Assembly: GCF_039511225.1 (NCBI RefSeq)
Contig: NZ_CP154261.1
Coordinates: 5,270,001 to 5,334,000, forward strand
From: Sphingobacterium multivorum
Lineage (GTDB): Bacteria > Bacteroidota > Bacteroidia > Sphingobacteriales > Sphingobacteriaceae
Length of the DNA: 64,000 nt
Direction of reading: 5' to 3'
The notes beneath the pieces were generated by a model, which was not told where the DNA came from, made no database searches, and saw nothing but the letters and a program-made list of their open reading frames with translations. A program made the translations under genes and the position numbers. Of the stretch, positions 54,296 through 61,530 are shown in pieces (position 1 is the first letter of the stretch; the number at the start of each line of letters is the position of its first letter).

Positions 54296-55030
54296 TTATA
54301 ACTGGAAAGCAGCTAGAATAGTTGCAGGCGTGCAATCAACTTCATTGAGCACATTGCACCGTCGGCCATTTTTATGGAGATATATGATCGTAAATCCAAC
54401 CAGGATGGGTGTACCAACAAATTCCTTGCATGGAATGCTGATCGTCTTGGCCGGAATTGGATCCTGTCCATAGACGATATCGATTTCCCATTCTTCATCC
54501 TTTACTTCTATAAACTCCCTTTTTTTGAAATTAAAAGAAAAGGTATGAAATTTAAAGGCGATAGCATTGCAATCTTTGGGCAGCAGTAATGCTCGGTTAA
54601 CGTCAAATATTGGAAATGATATTTCGATCTGGTTCTCCTCCGTTAGGTTAACCGTTGGATCAATACTTAGCGCATCTTGCATATGGCAATTTTCGTTAAA
54701 TTGGAAATTTACCAATCTGTCGAGCCTACAGTTGTTTAGGCACAGTGTCCCCCTATCGTCATTGATATTTGTCTTCATTGCCCTATAAATCTGTCGATTC
54801 AAGCGATTGCCCATTTGTCCATCGTGCAGCTCTTGATGCACTAACCCAAAAGCCTGCCTAATTGCAGCACCTGCGCGACTCGCCTGCCCAAAATCTTTAC
54901 CAGCTTTCTTCGTTTCGTCGTTTTGTTTCACACGATGTGGTCTACCTTGAATGTAGTTCTTTGTTCCTACCTTTCTGCTTACCAGTGGGCCGACCAGTCC
55001 ACGGATGTAGCCATTATCATTTATTCCCAT
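54296..55030 (-). CDS. Conserved-looking hypothetical protein, function unknown
   Basis: A 244-aa soluble protein beginning MGINDNGYIRGLVGPLVSRK. The N-terminal half is basic (QGRPHRVKQNDETKKAGKDF, then SRAGAAIRQAFGLVHQELHD) and the C-terminal half is beta-rich and ends with an Ala/Phe tail. I recall similar Bacteroidota proteins of about 240 residues with an N-terminal GxxGPLVxRKVG block, but know no function. The longer open frame to 55186 is rejected: a full promoter (TTG, 20-nt spacer, TATATTTA) ends 4 nt before this ATG and would lie inside it. It may be transcribed without a leader. No related neighbours. Confidence 0.75.
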   Translation of the reverse strand: MGINDNGYIRGLVGPLVSRKVGTKNYIQGRPHRVKQNDETKKAGKDFGQASRAGAAIRQAFGLVHQELHDGQMGNRLNRQIYRAMKTNINDDRGTLCLNNCRLDRLVNFQFNENCHMQDALSIDPTVNLTEENQIEISFPIFDVNRALLLPKDCNAIAFKFHTFSFNFKKREFIEVKDEEWEIDIVYGQDPIPAKTISIPCKEFVGTPILVGFTIIYLHKNGRRCNVLNEVDCTPATILAAFQL

Positions 55031-55034
55031 ACAA

Positions 55035-55065
55035 TAAATATACCACCAAAAAGACCCTATGTCAA
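55035..55065 (-). promoter_or_regulatory. Promoter with both Bacteroidota elements, abutting the start codon
   Basis: On the minus strand TTG (55065-55063), exactly 20 nt spacer, then TATATTTA (55042-55035). The ATG follows after 4 nt (55030), so the predicted transcription start coincides with the start codon. Confidence 0.65.
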
Positions 55066-55806
55066 GTATCTTGTCCATTTTTAAGGATTTCAGAAGCTGC
55101 AGCACATAGCAATTATAGATTTGAAAATTTAGTAATACCTTTTTGGGATTGGTTATGAATAATTCCGAACCTCCTTCTGACTGCAAGCAAGGTACAGACA
55201 GGATGTCTATACAGTGAAAGCGCCTTAAAAGGTGGACTCAACGTGGACTCACTGTGCACACAAGGTGGTTACAGTACGGAGTTGATCGTAAGTTGGTATG
55301 GAGTTGGTGTCAGGAATAAAAAATTATTTACGTCGAGGGACTAGATTGAACTTTGAGAATAATGTAAACGATTGGATATAGACGCTACGACCAAGGAATG
55401 TATTTTGCAGCCCTGGAGCGACAACGTTTTCCACAACGTTATTAACACTCTGTGGAAAACCCCGAACACATCAAATTTTATACGGGAAATAAGACGATAC
55501 ACTAGGTTCGTCCCTCAAGATAGAGATATACGTGACTGGCGGTCTATGTCACTTTCTTAGTCTTACTTTCCACAAATGTAAGCGTCAATACTCCTAAAAT
55601 GAGGTAACCTCCACTGCTTCACCTCGAAAGTACATATCTATAAGATGCTGACTTACTATTATTACCAACATAATAAAGCAGTAGGTGAGAAATAACATAC
55701 GGCAATTTTTCATTATTAGCTTTAAGGACTTGTTAACCTTCAAGTTAAATAAATTATTTTTAAAAAGAGCATGCGCAGAAGGATAACATGAACTATCATT
55801 CCCGAA
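55066..55806. other. Gene-free region with short direct repeats
   Basis: About 740 nt. Near 55230-55300 there are close direct repeats (GTGGACTCA twice, GGAGTTGnT-type words), and at 55426-55460 repeat C. A further DnaA-box-like CTTTCCACA is at 55566-55574. A 62-codon frame at 55372-55560 has no gene-like start or composition. No gene is supported. Confidence 0.45.
55426..55460. repeat. Inverted repeat with DnaA-box-like arms (copy C)
   Basis: Perfect 10-bp arms GTTTTCCACA (55426-55435) and TGTGGAAAAC (55451-55460), spacer again 15 nt and containing GTTATTAAC. Unlike copies A and B it is not near a TonB-family gene. Confidence 0.8.
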
Positions 55807-56241
55807 CTACTCAACCACTTTGATATTAGGCTCAATCTGCCGCAATTTGTCAATAAACTCGGTTGGATTTTCTGGATCAATGAATATATCATCAATCACA
55901 TTATAATGCAAGATCATTCCTTTTCTATAGGGCCGCAAAACGGTGAATCTCATCGATCCAAACCAAAATACCTTGTCAGTCTCTACTTTACGAATGGAGT
56001 TGACATCAACAGAATCTGTTCCCCAGATACTTTTAATAAACAGTTTATTGTCTTCAATCCAATAACGTTTATAGAAGAAAGTGAAATACCAGGTTAATGC
56101 AAATACCGCAAACAACAATAATGCCCCCGTATATAAACCTCGATGCAAATCTTCGTAGGATATCATGGCAATAAAAATAATCGCCCCCGTCCCCCAAATA
56201 TAGCTACCGAAGGGTATGTGTGTTTTAAATACTTCTCTCAT
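55807..56241 (-). CDS. PH-like (bPH) small membrane protein, paralogue 1
   Basis: A 144-aa protein with two hydrophobic segments (about residues 14-28 and 36-55) followed by a beta-rich cytosolic domain (about 60-144; RYWIEDNKLFIKSIWGTDSVD, VETDKVFWFGSMRFTVLRPY, FIDKLRQIEPNIKVVE) resembling bacterial pleckstrin-homology domains. It is paralogous to the gene immediately upstream, with identical length. Such proteins are of unknown function, possibly binding lipids or partner proteins at the inner membrane. It starts 72 nt after the upstream paralogue's stop, and the pair may belong to the transcript that starts at the lipoprotein gene. Confidence 0.78.
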   Translation of the reverse strand: MREVFKTHIPFGSYIWGTGAIIFIAMISYEDLHRGLYTGALLLFAVFALTWYFTFFYKRYWIEDNKLFIKSIWGTDSVDVNSIRKVETDKVFWFGSMRFTVLRPYRKGMILHYNVIDDIFIDPENPTEFIDKLRQIEPNIKVVE

Positions 56242-56313
56242 AAAATTATGAAAATACCTGTAACTTTAATTATTTTTCAATTAAAAGAACAAAATCAATG
56301 TTCTATCTTCTTA

Positions 56314-56748
56314 TCATTTTACTTCAATATTTGGGTTAAGATCCAATAGTTGTCTTAGAAAACCGCTATCCTCTCCAACATTTATAAATAGCTCTTCAGA
56401 TCCATTAAGATACAATTTCATACCCCTGCGATAGGGGATCCAAAAATAAAGACGTCCATTTTTTATTAGCCAATCGACTTTATTCCTTTCAACTCTACTG
56501 ACGGCCTCCAAATTAATCTGCTTGGATTTTATTACCCCTCGAATGAACAAAGTTTGGTTCTCGATCCGATATTGCGTGTAAAAGAAGAAAAAACACCACA
56601 TCGTTGCAATGATAAAAACTATTAACAGTGTTTCTATATACCAGTATCGGTTTGTTGAATCATAGGACAAAAAGACAGCAAAAAGAATCATTCCAAGGGC
56701 CCAGACATAACTACCAAAGGAAATATAGGGTTTGAAAATTGAATTTAT
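56314..56748 (-). CDS. PH-like small membrane protein, paralogue 2, with apparent ATA start
   Basis: Homologous over its full length to the next gene. Reading from ATA at 56748 gives exactly 144 residues, the same as the paralogue, and the N-termini align (IFKPYISFGSYVWALG with VFKTHIPFGSYIWGTG). No ATG, GTG or TTG lies at the expected start. The first ATG in frame (56691) would remove 19 residues and part of membrane segment 1. The ATA overlaps the upstream lipoprotein's stop as ATAA, where ATGA would be the normal 4-base overlap. Either ATA is used as a start, or the gene is shortened by 19 residues, or it is being lost. Confidence 0.65.
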   Translation of the reverse strand: MNSIFKPYISFGSYVWALGMILFAVFLSYDSTNRYWYIETLLIVFIIATMWCFFFFYTQYRIENQTLFIRGVIKSKQINLEAVSRVERNKVDWLIKNGRLYFWIPYRRGMKLYLNGSEELFINVGEDSGFLRQLLDLNPNIEVK

Positions 56749-57257
56749 TCACCTCCCGTTGGAGTTCCTTGATTCGGCTCACTTCCAATTTCTTCGTCTA
56801 TTTTATCAGGTTTTGGTAGTACCCTAACCAAAACTTTTTTAAGATTAAACGGAATATTATTTTTATCAACTTCACTCTTGTCCAAAACCAGACTATTCTT
56901 AATCCCCAAATAGGACATTTTATATACTTCACTAGTTGATGAACCTGATAAAACCAAATTATTTCCATCGATCGCATAACTATAATCTGTCTTATTGATT
57001 GCCAAATTATTCCGTCGCTCTTCTACAGTAACCTGATTGCCATGAAAATTAAATGTTGCATAATTTCCGTTATCATTCGGTTTATATTCAAGATAGGATT
57101 TAAAGGCCAACACTCCTTTCTCATTTACCTGCTGTTCGGCAATAATCCGAACATACCATAGCCCTGAGATTTTATCCAATTCGGACTCCTCTTTTTTACA
57201 GGAGAAACTTAAAAAAACAAAACTTAAAAACGCCAGAAAAACAAATTTACCTTTCAT
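56745..57257 (-). CDS. Small lipoprotein with lipocalin-like features
   Basis: A 170-aa protein with signal peptide and lipobox (VFLSFSC; lipidated Cys20) followed by KKEESELDKISGLWYVR. ISGLWYVRIIAEQQ is the kind of opening strand seen in lipocalin-like domains of Bacteroidota lipoproteins, and the body alternates beta-strands (ATFNFHGNQVTVEERRNNL, YSYAIDGNNLVLSG). The end is Pro/Gly-rich (GTPTGGE). A terminator separates it from the DUF4302 gene upstream, so it probably starts a new transcript that continues into the two PH-like genes; its stop overlaps the next gene by 4 bases. Confidence 0.78.
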   Translation of the reverse strand: MKGKFVFLAFLSFVFLSFSCKKEESELDKISGLWYVRIIAEQQVNEKGVLAFKSYLEYKPNDNGNYATFNFHGNQVTVEERRNNLAINKTDYSYAIDGNNLVLSGSSTSEVYKMSYLGIKNSLVLDKSEVDKNNIPFNLKKVLVRVLPKPDKIDEEIGSEPNQGTPTGGE

Positions 57258-57307
57258 AATAATCTACTTTAAACAACAATCGGTTAATCATCAACTAGAA
57301 ATTACAC

Positions 57308-57350
57308 AAAAATTGAGCAGCCAGCAAGGCTAAATCACTGACTGCTCAAT
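57308..57350 (-). terminator. Intrinsic terminator of the SusCD-metallohydrolase-DUF4302 operon
   Basis: On the minus strand a 9-bp stem (57350-57342 with 57320-57312) around a 21-nt loop, then TTTTT. It starts 5 nt after the DUF4302 stop. Confidence 0.65.
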
Positions 57351-57354
57351 ATCA

Positions 57355-58701
57355 TTATCTCAACTGAAATGTCATTACAATATCGGGATTCTCGACTGAA
57401 GCAACGCTTCCGTACAATATTCCACCGTCTAGATAATAGTCTAGTTTAAAACTATTCTTCAATAAGAACGAGTGCATTTGATCCAAAATCGCTGAAGTAT
57501 AGCCTCCCGAAGCCGCAGTTTTCAACGTGCATTTATAGGTACCTGTAGCTTCATCCAACGTATAGTTATACACTATTGTTGTCAACCAACCCGAACTTCC
57601 GCCATTCTGGCTTGAGAAACCTCTAAGTTCTATTCTTGAATTGGCAACATCCCAACCTAATTCCATATATCCTGAATTGAACACGTAGCCCGTACCAGAA
57701 GCCAATCCATTGTGGAAACGCTGCAAAATGGTAAGACCACTGACTGATGTTCCTGGATAATATGTTTTATAAGGACTTCTCATGCCAACATATTTACTGC
57801 CCATCAACTTAAATAATGGTAATATTGGCTGAACTGAATTCTTAATCTCATATTTAGCACCTTTACTATCAACCAGATACATCTTCCCATTCTCTGCCAA
57901 TATGGAAACATAAGTAACCCCTCTATAGGTCAGTCCCCCATCTATAATCGTAACGCCATCTAATGCAAATGCATACTTACCTTTCACTGCAGATGTAGTA
58001 CCATCAGCCAATAATGATGCAAACTCGATACGTTTTCCATTGGTATTATTGCTCAATGTATTTACAGTGACAGCCATTTTGTATGTACTGTTTCCATCAG
58101 CAACATCGATATATGGATTAGCATTGGTTTTAAAATAATCCACGGTATTATCCAGGGATTTCTTGAGGTTACCAGCTTCATAAGCAGATTTTTCGGCTGC
58201 TGTTGCTTTTATCAATACAAAGGATTGTCTAAATCTTTTTCCAATGAAACCTAGCGTATCTCCTTTTGAATAGGCAAAAGCAAACTCGAGATCACTTTTG
58301 TAACCGTCACGTGTTACACCATTAAATGTTGACGAACTTGGATCATTCAATAACGAGATATAATTAAACGTATCGAATATCAGTGTTGCTCCATTATCTT
58401 GTTTTATACGATAATTCGATTTGGCAGCCGTCGTTGCACTTGCAGCTGTCAAATCAGCCATCATATTGACCTCTTGTTGGCCATTAAAATTAAGGTAAAA
58501 TGAATATCCTCCACCTAGACCTGTTCCTAAAACTGCTTTCCAACCGTTTGTGGCAGTCTGTAAAACAAAGGAGATCGAATCAATCTTTTCTTTCATTCTA
58601 ATTTCAGGACGTTCGCCGAAAGTCAGATCGTCATTTTCATTTTTACAAGCTACCATAGCAACTAGCAATAGTAGCGGATATAAGAGTTTATTTAACTTCA
58701 T
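57355..58701 (-). CDS. DUF4302 lipoprotein
   Basis: A 448-aa surface or periplasmic lipoprotein (LLLLVAMVAC; lipidated Cys19) of the DUF4302 family, recognised by FGERPEIRMKEKIDSISFVL, the ATNGWKAVLGTGLGGGYSFY block and a beta-rich remainder. DUF4302 proteins are found next to SusC/SusD and HExxH lipoprotein genes in many Bacteroidota; their role is unknown, and substrate capture or passage to the transporter is a guess. Its ATG overlaps the upstream metallohydrolase stop by one base (TAATG), indicating coupled translation. An upstream in-frame start at 58731 would lie inside that gene and precede the signal peptide. Confidence 0.9.
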   Translation of the reverse strand: MKLNKLLYPLLLLVAMVACKNENDDLTFGERPEIRMKEKIDSISFVLQTATNGWKAVLGTGLGGGYSFYLNFNGQQEVNMMADLTAASATTAAKSNYRIKQDNGATLIFDTFNYISLLNDPSSSTFNGVTRDGYKSDLEFAFAYSKGDTLGFIGKRFRQSFVLIKATAAEKSAYEAGNLKKSLDNTVDYFKTNANPYIDVADGNSTYKMAVTVNTLSNNTNGKRIEFASLLADGTTSAVKGKYAFALDGVTIIDGGLTYRGVTYVSILAENGKMYLVDSKGAKYEIKNSVQPILPLFKLMGSKYVGMRSPYKTYYPGTSVSGLTILQRFHNGLASGTGYVFNSGYMELGWDVANSRIELRGFSSQNGGSSGWLTTIVYNYTLDEATGTYKCTLKTAASGGYTSAILDQMHSFLLKNSFKLDYYLDGGILYGSVASVENPDIVMTFQLR

Positions 58702-60053
58702 TATAATGTCTGTCCTAAAGTACCATACCAATAGTTCGTTGCGTTGTCTTTCTCATAAAAGGCGCCCAGGTTATTATAATCAACTGGATCTACATTTGCA
58801 TTTAACCAGCTTGCAGTAAACACTTTATTCGAAAAATATGACAATAAACTCGAATTAAAAGCTCCCGCAATATTATTTGCATTTTGATAATTTCCTGTGG
58901 TTCCGGCTTGATCAGCTTTTGTTAGTTTTAAATCACCTGTAGATTTATCATAAGTGTAGGAAAATGTAAAATCGGCATCAAAGGTACCGGACGCAGACGT
59001 GTAGTTGACACGGATAGTTGCCTGAGTAGATGAATCAAAGCGAACAGATATACTATTCAGCGTTCTGTTCGATGCAGCTAAGCCCGTTCTCAAAGCACTA
59101 TAAGCACTCGAAAAAGCACTCGAAGTACCATATTTCGTATAATAGGCATTGGAGAGATTCATCGTCACCGTTTTGTATAAGCTTGATACATATGGGCGGA
59201 TACTTAATGAATTATCCGTTGGAGCTGTTCTTTTCATATACTCTTGAACTTCCTTCTGTAATGCTCTGAAATCCACTTTCAGTCCTGTGGTGAAGTAATT
59301 GACAACATTCGCTTCTTTCTGCTTCAGCTTGGTTTTTCCTAATGTAGAAGAACCACTTGCATAATTATCGTACCATGCCTGTCCTTTAACCAATAGATGG
59401 GCAGCAACCTCGGCATAGTCTTCCGTATATTTACCCATCGCATAAGATGTTACAAAACCATACTTCTTCGCTGTATCTGCAGGTATCTTAGCCCAATCAG
59501 CATTGTAATCGGCTTTGGAAATCGACTCGAAATCTGTAGGAATAGCAACCAATTGGTTCAAAATATGGGTAAACTCATGATGAATTACCAAAACCCCAAA
59601 ATTAGGGGACTGTGTATTTAAAGAATATAGTGTAACCCGCCTGCCGGCTGCTGCTGTTCCCGCAACACCTGTTCCATCTGTAGCCAATGAAGGCGATCCA
59701 AACAACACCCATTCTTTCGGTACATAGCGTTTTATAAAGGTTTCGCCTGCAACTTTACGGTAAGGTAAGATATAGCTTTCCAGTACCGCAGTCATAGCTG
59801 GTTTTACCTTATCCACATAAATTGGCGTCACATTCCGTTCTGCATCGTGATAATATCTGTTGTAACGGTACACAACATCAATATTATACTCATCAAGAAA
59901 AGTAGTTTTCAACCACGCATCCAATTCCGTATTGGTTTGAGGATCGTCGTCATTATAGTTTGAAAAGTCTACCTTTTTAACTACCTCCTTCTGACAAGAA
60001 CTATAAAGGAAGATAGCCAAAAACAAAATCAATATTTTACTTAATATTTTCAT
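58701..60053 (-). CDS. Substrate import-associated zinc metallohydrolase lipoprotein
   Basis: A 450-aa lipoprotein (FLAIFLYSSC; lipidated Cys20) with the zinc-protease motif HEFTH (His159-Glu160-x-x-His163) in VLVIHHEFTHILNQ. A downstream acidic stretch, YTEDYAEVAAHLL (about residue 211), is a candidate for the third metal ligand. It resembles the family of metallohydrolase lipoproteins that occur beside SusC/SusD pairs. Likely role: cleaving a peptide or modified substrate at the cell surface before import. It begins 7 nt after the SusD stop and overlaps the DUF4302 start. The substrate and proteolytic activity are inferred. Confidence 0.92.
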   Translation of the reverse strand: MKILSKILILFLAIFLYSSCQKEVVKKVDFSNYNDDDPQTNTELDAWLKTTFLDEYNIDVVYRYNRYYHDAERNVTPIYVDKVKPAMTAVLESYILPYRKVAGETFIKRYVPKEWVLFGSPSLATDGTGVAGTAAAGRRVTLYSLNTQSPNFGVLVIHHEFTHILNQLVAIPTDFESISKADYNADWAKIPADTAKKYGFVTSYAMGKYTEDYAEVAAHLLVKGQAWYDNYASGSSTLGKTKLKQKEANVVNYFTTGLKVDFRALQKEVQEYMKRTAPTDNSLSIRPYVSSLYKTVTMNLSNAYYTKYGTSSAFSSAYSALRTGLAASNRTLNSISVRFDSSTQATIRVNYTSASGTFDADFTFSYTYDKSTGDLKLTKADQAGTTGNYQNANNIAGAFNSSLLSYFSNKVFTASWLNANVDPVDYNNLGAFYEKDNATNYWYGTLGQTL

Positions 60054-60060
60054 AATCTAG

Positions 60061-61518
60061 TTATCTAGGGTTTAATTCTACTCCGGCTAATTTAACTTCT
60101 TCCGGAAGTTGGAAAATTCGTCTTGGATCGCCGGGTTTCAGTTCAATAGTTGTTTCTATTCCCTTCGCGTCAATGACATTATGTACTACGGTCAGATTTC
60201 TTCGAGCGATATCAATCCAACGTAGACCTTCCTGTAAAAATTCAGCTTTTTTTGCTGTCAGTACGGTTTGTACTAATCCCTTTTTCGGATCTGCCTCACT
60301 AAAAAATGCCATGATCTTAGGAAGAGTTACCTGATGCGTACTGGGTACATAATTTCTGATTTTTGTGCTATAAAATGTATTCAGGTCGTCTAATGATGCC
60401 TGATAATTTCCTAGCTCAGCATACGCTTCTGCTCTATTTAATATTGTTTCGTCCAATGTCAGCAGCGGTTGCATGATATAAGGGAATCCGATACCAGGTC
60501 CAGTATAGAAGAAGTAATATAACCATTTATACGTTGTATAATTTGCGGTGCTGTATGACAATACTTTGTTCGCCAATGTTCCCCCAGTTACATTAGGTGT
60601 ATTAAACATTGCTGTTAATGCTGGGCCATATCCGTAACGAGGGCTTTCATTATAAGTCCAGGTTGAATAACAGTTTGCCAACAACAAGGTAGATTTCACA
60701 TCTGATTTTGTAAATCCTTCTCTAAATACAGCACTTTCCTGATTTTGCATTGTTGTATTTATAGGTCTCAATTTCGTTAAAAAATCTCCGCCCGAAGCTA
60801 AGGTCGCATGGTCAACCGCTTTTTGCCACTCTCCCAAGAACAAATACAAACGAGAAGCAAAAGCATGAGCAGCTTCAGCCGTGAAATGATATTTTGGTAC
60901 CTTATAAGCTGTTGACGACAATAAAGGCAGTCCTTCTTCCAAGTCCTTTACAATATTCTCATAGGTTGACTTCACTGTTCCACGCTCATATTGCTGCAAC
61001 ACCTTTTCACCTGGTTTTGTTACATAGGGAATACCAGGGGAATCGTTTGCTCCACCGATCTCATAGTTTTTTGCAAAGAAAATGGCCAACATATGATGAG
61101 CGTAAGCGCGCGCAACTAAAGCCTCTCCTTTATATGGATTGGCTGCAGCGCCCAATTTGTATGTTTCAATGGATTCTAATGCTTGGTTAGCCGCAGAAAT
61201 TGCTTCATAACAGCCGTTCCAATAATTACTGGACGTATTGGTTCCTGCACCAATAATATCTTCCCAGGCATACGGCCTATCACGTGTATCGACAGAGTTT
61301 CCTACTCCAGGTCCTTTATCAACAGCATTGTCCGATGCGGATTCTGCAAAAGAAAGATAATCAGCTGAAGGATATGCAGTCCCAACCAATTGGGCAACTT
61401 TTTGTACCGTATTTATCTCGGTTCGGTTATCCGGTTCTTTATCTAAATATTTATTACAAGAAGCCAATAAAACTAGGGCTCCGATAACTCCAATGTGAAT
61501 TCTATTAAAATTTTTCAT
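60061..61518 (-). CDS. SusD/RagB-family surface lipoprotein
   Basis: A 485-aa substrate-binding lipoprotein (ALVLLASC; lipidated Cys21, then NKYLDKEPDNRTEI). TPR-type helices follow (PYKGEALVARAYAHHMLAIF, FTAEAAHAFASRLYLFLGEW) and the C-terminal domain has LNRAEAYAELGNYQASLDDLN and EFLQEGLRWIDIARRNL. It starts 12 nt after the SusC stop and ends 7 nt before the zinc metallohydrolase, so all are in one operon. In contrast to the SusD of the GH2 locus, no carbohydrate-active enzyme is nearby, which fits a peptide substrate as in RagB better than a glycan, but this is inference. Confidence 0.94.
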   Translation of the reverse strand: MKNFNRIHIGVIGALVLLASCNKYLDKEPDNRTEINTVQKVAQLVGTAYPSADYLSFAESASDNAVDKGPGVGNSVDTRDRPYAWEDIIGAGTNTSSNYWNGCYEAISAANQALESIETYKLGAAANPYKGEALVARAYAHHMLAIFFAKNYEIGGANDSPGIPYVTKPGEKVLQQYERGTVKSTYENIVKDLEEGLPLLSSTAYKVPKYHFTAEAAHAFASRLYLFLGEWQKAVDHATLASGGDFLTKLRPINTTMQNQESAVFREGFTKSDVKSTLLLANCYSTWTYNESPRYGYGPALTAMFNTPNVTGGTLANKVLSYSTANYTTYKWLYYFFYTGPGIGFPYIMQPLLTLDETILNRAEAYAELGNYQASLDDLNTFYSTKIRNYVPSTHQVTLPKIMAFFSEADPKKGLVQTVLTAKKAEFLQEGLRWIDIARRNLTVVHNVIDAKGIETTIELKPGDPRRIFQLPEEVKLAGVELNPR

Positions 61519-61530
61519 TTTTTACTTATC

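Noticed and set aside
55031..55186. N-terminal extension of the 244-aa hypothetical to 55186
   Set aside because: It would include the promoter elements at 55035-55065; the shorter start fits the promoter position.
52350..55460. Calling the region the replication origin
   Set aside because: Box-like repeats alone are insufficient; no dnaA or typical origin neighbours and gene directions do not diverge from here. GC skew could not be computed.
55372..55560. 62-codon plus-strand frame overlapping repeat C
   Set aside because: No gene-like composition or start context; the repeat explains part of the sequence.
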